From assembly GCA_030612485.1 (NCBI GenBank), contig JAUWNS010000065.1, positions 1 to 11,661 of the forward strand: a stretch of DNA of 11,661 nt, in the 5' to 3' direction. Origin of the DNA: Candidatus Bipolaricaulota bacterium. Lineage in GTDB: Bacteria; Bipolaricaulota; Bipolaricaulia; UBA7950; UBA9294. Positions 6,126-11,661 of this stretch are shown one piece after another. Position numbers and translations under genes: made by a program. The notes beneath the pieces were generated by a model. That model was not told the origin of the DNA, made no database searches, and saw only the letters and a list, made by a program, of their open reading frames with translations. Numbering within the stretch: the first letter of the stretch is position 1; each line of letters starts with the position of its first letter.

Positions 6126-6254
6126 ATGAGTGCGCGGGAAGTTCATGGCCTTCTTGTGGAGGAGAAGCGAAACGCGAAGGTCTCCGAGCTGATCGACCTC
6201 TTTTCGCGGTGGCACATCACCGATGATGAACTCCGGCTGGAACGGGTCTCTTAG
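6126..6254 (+). CDS. Small ORF convergent with secA (42 aa, or 72 aa from ATG 6036)
   Basis: The frame MSAREVHGLLVEEKRNAKVS then ELIDLFSRWHITDDELRL has codon use like the high-GC chromosome and lacks homology I can name. ATG 6126 has AGGA directly against it, too close for a normal Shine-Dalgarno; an earlier ATG at 6036 would add an AT-rich N-terminus. It may be the 3' remnant of a chromosomal gene broken at the island edge. Its TAG stop (6252-6254) overlaps the secA stop (6251-6253) on the other strand. Confidence 0.35.
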   Translation: MSAREVHGLLVEEKRNAKVSELIDLFSRWHITDDELRLERVS

Positions 6255-8818
6255 GTCTTTCTCCCACAGCAGTTCTTGTACTTCTTCCCCGAGCCACATG
6301 GACAGGGATCGTTTCGGCCTGGTTTCTTCGCGATCGAGACGGGACTGTGCTTCGACTTCTCCGCGGTTGAACTGACCGACCCTGCACCAGCATGGACGTA
6401 ACTCACCTCGCGCTCGCGAGCTGGTTGTCCTTCTCCTCTCGACGCGGTGAGGCGCGGGTTGAGAAGAGATTTGACGACCTTCTGGGTCGCGCGGTCGAGC
6501 GTTTCCTGGAAGAGGATGAACGACTCGCGCTTGAAGACGACGAGGGGATCGGTCCCGGCATAGGCGGTCAATCCGATCCCTTCCTTCAGGTCATCCAGTG
6601 TGTAGAGGTGCGAAAGCCAGGTCTCATCAATGGTCGTGAGGATGATGTAGCGGGCAATGAGGGAGAAGCGCGGTTCGAGCCTCTCTTTCTGTCGGGCGAG
6701 GGCGTGCTCCATGTGGTCGACGGCGATTTGCAGAAGCTCATCGTGTTTCACGCCTTCCAGATCCTCCGCTGAGAAGGGGAGGAAGGCGGATAGTTCATGT
6801 GCCAGCCCTACGAGGTTCCACTCGTCCGCAGGGCGAGATGGGTCGGCGTAGTCGGCGACGAGCCCGTCTGCGACCTGCTCGAACAGGGTGAGGAGGTATT
6901 CGTCGAGGTCATCGATCGGCAGTTCCTCCATTCGGTCATGTGGCGGAAGGAGGAATTGATCGCGGAGGGAGTAGATCGCCTCGCGCTGCTTGGCGAGGAC
7001 GAGGTCGTATTCCAGAAGGTGTTTGCGGATCTCGAAGTTTCGCCCCTCCACGCGCTTCTGGGCGCGACGGATCGAGCTGGTGAGGAGATTGTGCTCGATC
7101 GCCTGCCCCTCTTCCATTCCCAGCCGATCCATCACCGCGCCGATGCGGTCTCCGGCGAAGATGCGCAACAGATCATCCTCGAGGGAGAGGTAGAACTGCG
7201 AGGAACCGGGATCGCCCTGGCGTCCGGAGCGTCCGAGGAGTTGGTTGTCTATTCTGCGGGATTCGTGGCGCTGGCACCCGAGGACGTGTAATCCTCCCAG
7301 CTCGGCGACATTCTCCTCGAGTTTGATGTCGGTTCCACGGCCAGCCATGTTTGTGGCGACGGTGATCGCCCCTTCCTGGCCGGCATCCGCGACTATCTCC
7401 GCTTCCTTCTCGTGGTACTTGGCATTGAGGACGCTGTGCGGTAGGTTGCGCTTCTTCAATAGGGCGGAGAGGTGTTCCGACTTCTCGATCGAATCGGTTC
7501 CCACGAGAACCGGGCGGTTGAGTTCGTGCAGGCGTGCAATCTCCTCGGCGATCGCATCGAACTTCCCCTTTTCCGTCCGGTAGATCACGTCCGGTTTTGC
7601 GTTCCGAATGAGGGGGCGGTTGGTCGGCATGACGAGGACAGGGAGGGCGTAGATCTGCTTGAACTCGTCCTCTTCGGTCTTTGCCGTGCCGGTCATCCCA
7701 CAGATTCCCTTGTAGAGATGGAAGTAGTGCTGGAGGGTGATCGAGGCCAGGGTCTGCGACTCGCGCTGGACCATCATCCCCTCCTTTGCCTCCAGGGCTT
7801 GGTGGAGGCCGTCGGAGTAGCGGCGGGCGGGCATCAACCGGCCGGTGAAGGTGTCAACGATCATCACCCGCCCGTCCTTGACAATGTAATCCTGCTCCTT
7901 CTTGAACAGGTGGAGTGCCCTTAAGGCGGTCTCTAAGTGGTGGAGCAGGTCGGTGCTCTCCGGGGCATACAGGTTCTCGATCGAGAGGGCCTGCTCCCCT
8001 TTCTTGATTCCACTGTCGGTGAGGGTGAGGCGTCGCGTTTCTTCATCTATCTCGAAGTCCGTATCCCTCTTGAACCGGCGCACGACCGCGGCGAACTTGC
8101 GGTACTTATCGATCGACTCGGCGGTTGAACCGGAGATGATGAGAGGGGTCCTCGCCTCGTCGACTAGGATGTTGTCGATCTCGTCGATGATCGCGTAGTC
8201 GAGCGGACCCTGTGTCTTCTGCTCGACAGAGATGACCATGTTATCGCGCAGGTAATCGAACCCGAACTGGGTGTTCGTCCCGTAGGTGATGTCGGCCCCA
8301 TACGCGATCTTTCTCTCTTCCGACCCCATCCCCTCTTGGAGGAGGCCCACGGAGAGGCCGAGGAACTCGTAGATCGGCCCCATCCATTCCCGGTCGCGGC
8401 GGGCAAGGTAGTCGTTCACCGTCACCACGTGCACCCTTCCTACGAGGGCATTCAAGTACGCGGGGAGGGTGGCGACGAGTGTCTTCCCTTCGCCGGTCTG
8501 CATCTCCGCGATCTTCCGGTCATCGAGGGCGGTCGCTCCCAGGATCTGCACGTCGAACGGGCGCATCCCGACCGTGCGGACGGCCGCCTCGCGGGCGACA
8601 GCGAAGGCCTCGTCGCGGATCTGGGCCTTCGACTCCCCAGCCTCCAGGCGGGAGCGAAACTCCCCTGTCTTCTGTCGCAGTCCCTCGTCCGAGAGAGCCT
8701 TGATTTCGTCTTCAAGGGCATTGATCGCCTCGAGATACTGTTGGTAGCGCTTCAGCTGCTGCGCGTTCGTCTGTCCGAGGAGGAAGTCTAAAGTTCGTTT
8801 GATACGCTCGATTGCCAT
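6251..8818 (-). CDS. secA: Protein translocase ATPase subunit SecA
   Basis: SecA is the motor that drives secretory preproteins through SecYEG at the inner membrane. The 855-aa product is full length for the family. It shows the Walker A stretch MQTGEGKT (106-113), VTVNDYLARRD (132-142), GTNTQFGFDYLRDN (180-193), the DEAD-type box DEID (212-215) in IDEIDNILVDEARTPL, the GMTGTAKTEEDEF segment and NMAGRGTDI plus QLLGRSGRQGDPG of the second motor domain. The C-terminal zinc-binding linker RNDPCPCGSGKKYKNCCG is intact (Cys 839, 841, 850, 851) and is the site that contacts SecB or ribosomes in other bacteria. ATG 8818 is preceded by GGTGATC, matching the distal part of the anti-Shine-Dalgarno complement, and by a good promoter. 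It is transcribed apart from the ligase gene 117 bp upstream and converges on the defence island. Confidence 0.98.
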   Translation of the reverse strand: MAIERIKRTLDFLLGQTNAQQLKRYQQYLEAINALEDEIKALSDEGLRQKTGEFRSRLEAGESKAQIRDEAFAVAREAAVRTVGMRPFDVQILGATALDDRKIAEMQTGEGKTLVATLPAYLNALVGRVHVVTVNDYLARRDREWMGPIYEFLGLSVGLLQEGMGSEERKIAYGADITYGTNTQFGFDYLRDNMVISVEQKTQGPLDYAIIDEIDNILVDEARTPLIISGSTAESIDKYRKFAAVVRRFKRDTDFEIDEETRRLTLTDSGIKKGEQALSIENLYAPESTDLLHHLETALRALHLFKKEQDYIVKDGRVMIVDTFTGRLMPARRYSDGLHQALEAKEGMMVQRESQTLASITLQHYFHLYKGICGMTGTAKTEEDEFKQIYALPVLVMPTNRPLIRNAKPDVIYRTEKGKFDAIAEEIARLHELNRPVLVGTDSIEKSEHLSALLKKRNLPHSVLNAKYHEKEAEIVADAGQEGAITVATNMAGRGTDIKLEENVAELGGLHVLGCQRHESRRIDNQLLGRSGRQGDPGSSQFYLSLEDDLLRIFAGDRIGAVMDRLGMEEGQAIEHNLLTSSIRRAQKRVEGRNFEIRKHLLEYDLVLAKQREAIYSLRDQFLLPPHDRMEELPIDDLDEYLLTLFEQVADGLVADYADPSRPADEWNLVGLAHELSAFLPFSAEDLEGVKHDELLQIAVDHMEHALARQKERLEPRFSLIARYIILTTIDETWLSHLYTLDDLKEGIGLTAYAGTDPLVVFKRESFILFQETLDRATQKVVKSLLNPRLTASRGEGQPAREREVSYVHAGAGSVSSTAEKSKHSPVSIAKKPGRNDPCPCGSGKKYKNCCGRKT

Positions 8819-8823
8819 CTATA

Positions 8824-8864
8824 GATCACCCGCTCAGTATAGGAACGGCGACATCTTTTTGCAA
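8824..8864 (-). promoter_or_regulatory. secA promoter and ribosome binding site
   Basis: Read on the minus strand, TTGCAA (8859-8864, 4/6) and TATACT (8836-8841, 5/6) are spaced by exactly 17 bases. The expected transcription start, about 7 bases past the -10 box, falls near 8829, inside or next to the GGTGATC (8824-8830) that lies 5 bases before the ATG. The secA leader would thus be only about 10-12 bases long, leaving no room for a SecM-type leader. Confidence 0.6.
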
Positions 8865-8892
8865 GGGATTTTTTTGGCTCACGCTCTGGAAT

Positions 8893-8917
8893 TAGCTACC
8901 AGCGATGAAGGCAGCTA
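8893..8917 (-). other. Hairpin downstream of the ligase gene
   Basis: In minus-strand RNA, TAGCTGCC pairs with GGTAGCTA around a 9-base loop (one G-U pair; an A-C mismatch on the other strand). It begins 18 bases after the ligase stop, where a terminator would be expected, but no U-tract follows, so intrinsic termination is doubtful. It may protect the 3' end of the message. Confidence 0.25.
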
Positions 8918-8935
8918 CTAGCTTTCAGTCATTAT

Positions 8936-11059
8936 CTATGAGGATGGGAGTTGGGAGAGAGCGGCCTCTACCGCTTCCTTCTCCTGCGTAAGGACCTCTA
9001 TCTCTCCACGCAGCTTGGCGTACTCATCGGCCTGCATCCTGGTCGCGGACGATAGCTTTCTCTGGTTGCTGGTGAGTGCTTGCTCGATCAGGGTGAGGGC
9101 CTTCTCGTAGTTCTTGCGCGCGGTGACCGGCATCTTCAAGCCTCGGTAGAGATCCCCGAGGGCGATATAGGCGCGCTCGAAGCTGGAATGAGCCTCGACG
9201 AGCGCCTCCAGGAGATCGCCAGCTCGATCGTAGTCTCCTTCACGAAAGGCGATCATCCCGTTCAGGTACTTTGCCTGGATCTCCATGCTCGGATTGGGGT
9301 GGGTGGAGAGGAGGAGGTCCACGTTCTCCTGCGCGATCTCTATCTCTCCCAGATTGATGGCAACGTTTGCCAGGGTGAGGTAGACCTCCTCAGAGACGAA
9401 CCGCGTGCGGCAGAGCATCAGGTCGTCCAGCCCCTCCTCGTAACGCCCCTGCTTGATCTTCGCCGTCGCGAGGTAGTAGTAGGTCTGCCGCGGGCAGAAG
9501 TCGAGTTTGACGCTTTGTGCGAGGGTCGCCTCCGCAAGCCTTGTCTGCCCTAGCTGCAGTTGCCGTGTTCCTTGCGCGAGGAGGAGGTTGGCGCGGTAGT
9601 CGCGGATTCCGATCACGGAGACGCCCAAGCAGACCACGAGGAGTCCTGCGGTTACCCCCTTGAGCGACCAGCCTGTGAGGTGAACGGTCTTTGTCGCCCC
9701 TCTACCGTAGGCAGGGGAGGAGGCCAACCCGAGGACGAGGACGAGGACGAGCGATGAGGCGGGGAGGTGGGCTGGAAAGCTTACCAGGGCGTGGACCAGG
9801 AAGACAACGATCCCACCGGCGAGGAGGAGGAGGTCGAAACGATCGAATTCATCGGTATTCTTCCGGAGCCTGATCCAGAAGGAGAAAGGGATAGCGAGGA
9901 GGAGGGCAAGGAGGGCGAGGGACCCGAGCGAGCCAAGCTCAGCCACAACTTGAACGTAGTCGTTGTGCGCCTGTGCCGCGCGGGGGATGTAGAAGTCGTA
10001 GCTCGCGCCTTGCGGGCTGGCGAGGAACGCCGCCTTGTACGGGAGGAAGTTCAGCTTGTAGTTCCCTAGGCCCACGCCGACGATCGGATGCTCCTTGAAC
10101 ATCTCCCACCCAACCCACCAGTCCCAGGAACGGGTCTTCCCCGCATTCTGTGCCCATATTCTCCCGATCCACGAGCTGCTATCCGCGGAGAGGCCGACGA
10201 CCGAGTTGAGGGGACCTGATGGAGCTTCAACGAGGAAGGTGAACGCAAGGACGATCAGTAGCGCGATCAGCCAGCCCCGATTCTTTCGTAGCGGCGCGAT
10301 CGGACGGAAGATCGCCCACCCGATGAGGAAGGCGATGAAGGCGACGAGAAGAGCGACCCTCGTTCCTGCCTGGTTGACGAGCATCGCCATCCCGAAGTTG
10401 AACGACAGAAGGATGATCGCCACAGCGCGCAGGATCCGCGAACGGAGGCGGACGATCAGGATCACCGATGGGATAAGGAGGTAGGCGAGGAACCCGCCCA
10501 GGTAGTTTCGGTTTCCCATCGTCGAGATGATCTCGTTCAGGCCGTGCGCGCCGTGGGCCCCGCGCATCACCCCCAGGTACTGCAACAACCCGTAAAGCGA
10601 GGCAAAGAAGGCTGAAGCAAGGAGAGCATACAGGATCAAGGTGATGTCTTCCTTGCGCCACACGAAGTTTACTATAACAAAGTAGAACAGGAAGAAAAAG
10701 AGCACGAGCGTTAGGCTCTGGATCACGACGCGACCGTTCGTCGCGTTGATCAATGATAGCAGTGAGACAACGATCAACCCGAGCGCTGGGTAGACGAGCC
10801 ACGGGAGGCGGATCTTCCACTCCCCGTTCACCAGAGCGAAGATTCCCCACAGAATGAGAAGGATCGATACGCCCACAATGGCGAAGATCGTCTTGCCGTA
10901 TCCGTACTCGGTCACAGTCGGCCAAATGAAGAGCGGGAGAGAGAAGACAAATGCCGCGATCAGGTAGACCATAATCCGATCGTAGAGCACCTGGAAGTAG
11001 AGCACCCGGAGATGTTTCATCTTCAGCCGTTTGGTGTTGCCAGGACGTCTCTTCTTCAT
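8936..11059 (-). CDS. O-antigen ligase / Wzy-like polymerase membrane protein with TPR C-terminus
   Basis: The 707-aa protein has about eleven hydrophobic segments over its first 460 residues, then a soluble tail. The Wzy_C (PF04932-type) core is visible: GNRNYLGGFLAYLL, the central extracytoplasmic loop with WWVGWEMFKEHPIVGVGLGN, and AQAHNDYVQVVAELGSLGS, the H-N-D-Y and E-x-G motifs of the WaaL/Wzy superfamily. These enzymes join or polymerise undecaprenyl-linked glycans at the outer face of the inner membrane, or glycosylate proteins. The tail holds several TPR-like helical pairs (for example ATAKIKQGRYEEGLDDLMLC and YIALGDLYRGLKMPVTARKN) and ends in a short coiled coil. TPR-bearing members are common and the substrate is not predictable. 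I chose ATG 11059, 13 bases after the upstream stop with a weak AAGAG; the longer start at 11116 would lie inside the preceding gene. Confidence 0.85.
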   Translation of the reverse strand: MKKRRPGNTKRLKMKHLRVLYFQVLYDRIMVYLIAAFVFSLPLFIWPTVTEYGYGKTIFAIVGVSILLILWGIFALVNGEWKIRLPWLVYPALGLIVVSLLSLINATNGRVVIQSLTLVLFFFLFYFVIVNFVWRKEDITLILYALLASAFFASLYGLLQYLGVMRGAHGAHGLNEIISTMGNRNYLGGFLAYLLIPSVILIVRLRSRILRAVAIILLSFNFGMAMLVNQAGTRVALLVAFIAFLIGWAIFRPIAPLRKNRGWLIALLIVLAFTFLVEAPSGPLNSVVGLSADSSSWIGRIWAQNAGKTRSWDWWVGWEMFKEHPIVGVGLGNYKLNFLPYKAAFLASPQGASYDFYIPRAAQAHNDYVQVVAELGSLGSLALLALLLAIPFSFWIRLRKNTDEFDRFDLLLLAGGIVVFLVHALVSFPAHLPASSLVLVLVLGLASSPAYGRGATKTVHLTGWSLKGVTAGLLVVCLGVSVIGIRDYRANLLLAQGTRQLQLGQTRLAEATLAQSVKLDFCPRQTYYYLATAKIKQGRYEEGLDDLMLCRTRFVSEEVYLTLANVAINLGEIEIAQENVDLLLSTHPNPSMEIQAKYLNGMIAFREGDYDRAGDLLEALVEAHSSFERAYIALGDLYRGLKMPVTARKNYEKALTLIEQALTSNQRKLSSATRMQADEYAKLRGEIEVLTQEKEAVEAALSQLPSS

Positions 11060-11072
11060 AGTCTTGCTCTTA

Positions 11073-11661
11073 TTATACGTAAGCATCGCCATCATCGGCA
11101 AGTGCCACGCGTGCAATTCCCGAAATTTTGTCCATCCCTCCGAGGACGGAGATCAAGGGGCGAAGAGTGGGCCATAGGTCCCTGCGTGAGGCAAAGGCGT
11201 GAACGAGTCGGCTCGGGTAATCGATGTCTCCCTCGCAAGAGATCAGGGAAAGGATCTCAGGCTTGTCGATCGCGGCGAGGGCAACATCGATCTCTTCGTC
11301 GGTGAGGGCAGAGAGGAGACGACGGGCGGCGAGGCCGAACCGCAGCTCCTTTCCTATCTTCTCTTGCCAGCGCTCTTCGTATACGCAGAGCGCCTCGCGG
11401 GTGACCTCCTTCGCTTGTGCAGCATTCCCTGCGGTCTCCCCGGCGATCTTAGCGCATATTCCACCGGTGTATAGCCCGCCCCCTGATGTTGGTTTCACCT
11501 GCCCGGCTGCATCGCCGAGGATGAGGACCCCATCTGCGACCGTGCTCGGCGCCGGTTCGATCGGGATCACCCCCCCAATCCGCGCGATCACCTTCCCCGG
11601 GAAGCGCTGCGTGAGGAGACGATCGAGTAGCGCGTTACTGTCCGTTCCTGGAGTGGCGGCC
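11073..11661 (-). CDS. Geranylgeranyl-reductase-family FAD-dependent oxidoreductase, C-terminal part
   Basis: The frame is open to the right edge of the window, so the GTG at 11591 is probably internal and the Rossmann N-terminus is missing. The visible part has RFPGKVIARIGGVIP, then the FAD-contacting GVLILGDAAGQVKPTSGGGL, characteristic of the geranylgeranyl reductase family (flavoproteins that saturate isoprenoid chains of lipids or quinones, also used loosely for related dehydrogenases). The C-terminal region is helical, with a YEERWQEKIGKELR stretch typical of the family. It is followed after 13 bases by the ligase gene on the same strand, suggesting co-transcription. The exact substrate is unknown; bacterial members are often of undefined function. 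Confidence 0.8.
   Translation of the reverse strand, partial: AATPGTDSNALLDRLLTQRFPGKVIARIGGVIPIEPAPSTVADGVLILGDAAGQVKPTSGGGLYTGGICAKIAGETAGNAAQAKEVTREALCVYEERWQEKIGKELRFGLAARRLLSALTDEEIDVALAAIDKPEILSLISCEGDIDYPSRLVHAFASRRDLWPTLRPLISVLGGMDKISGIARVALADDGDAYV

Noticed and set aside
5892..6299. Minus-strand ORF of 135 codons at the secA 3' end
   Set aside because: It overlaps the secA C-terminus and the debris region in another frame and shows no family features.
6392..8791. Several long plus-strand ORFs (126-164 codons) across the secA region
   Set aside because: They lie antisense to secA, a complete conserved gene. High G+C keeps opposite frames open, and none shows a protein family signature.
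8893..8917. Intrinsic terminator for the ligase operon
   Set aside because: A hairpin exists, but on the transcribed strand it is followed by an A-rich run rather than a U-tract.
11060..11116. Longer start (ATG 11116) for the ligase protein
   Set aside because: It would overlap the end of the upstream reductase gene by 44 bp and adds a non-hydrophobic stretch; ATG 11059 lies just after that gene's stop.

Overview
The window looks like bacterial chromosome carrying a phage-defence island next to housekeeping genes. The left part (1-4566, + strand) is the 3' flank of a BREX locus. It holds the C-terminal part of brxL (the gene starts left of the window), a small uncharacterised ORF, a DUF262 protein fused to an HNH nuclease, and a Schlafen/AlbA-type DNA-binding protein with a GHKL-like ATPase domain. 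The other BREX genes (brxA, brxB, brxC, pglX, pglZ) would lie to the left and are not visible.

From 4567 to about 6000 there is no intact gene. The stretch is a graveyard: a possible truncated HsdR-like N-terminus, two winged-helix C-terminal tails, a C-terminal fragment of an IS200-like (Y1) transposase, and an unexplained inverted/direct repeat cluster at 5274-5305. Two dispersed repeat families tie the island together. R1 (63 bp, three gap-free copies) sits 38 and 36 bp after brxL and the DUF262-HNH gene and about 220 bp after the AlbA gene. R2 (about 76 bp, two copies) lies next to gene remnants. Part of R2 resembles the 3' end of the transposase fragment, so these repeats may be pieces of a mobile element that helped assemble or erode the island.

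The right part (6251-11661, - strand) is ordinary chromosome: secA with its own promoter, an O-antigen-ligase/Wzy-like membrane protein with a TPR tail, and the end of a geranylgeranyl-reductase-family flavoprotein. The last two are 13 bp apart and probably co-transcribed. secA converges on the island, and its stop overlaps that of a small + strand ORF.

Base composition changes across the window. My spot counts give 28/60 G+C at 1561-1620 (island), 23/60 at 6001-6060 (junction) and 39/60 at 7021-7080 (secA), which fits horizontal acquisition of the left part. The proteins say Bacteria (SecA with C-terminal zinc motif), but I cannot assign a phylum with confidence.
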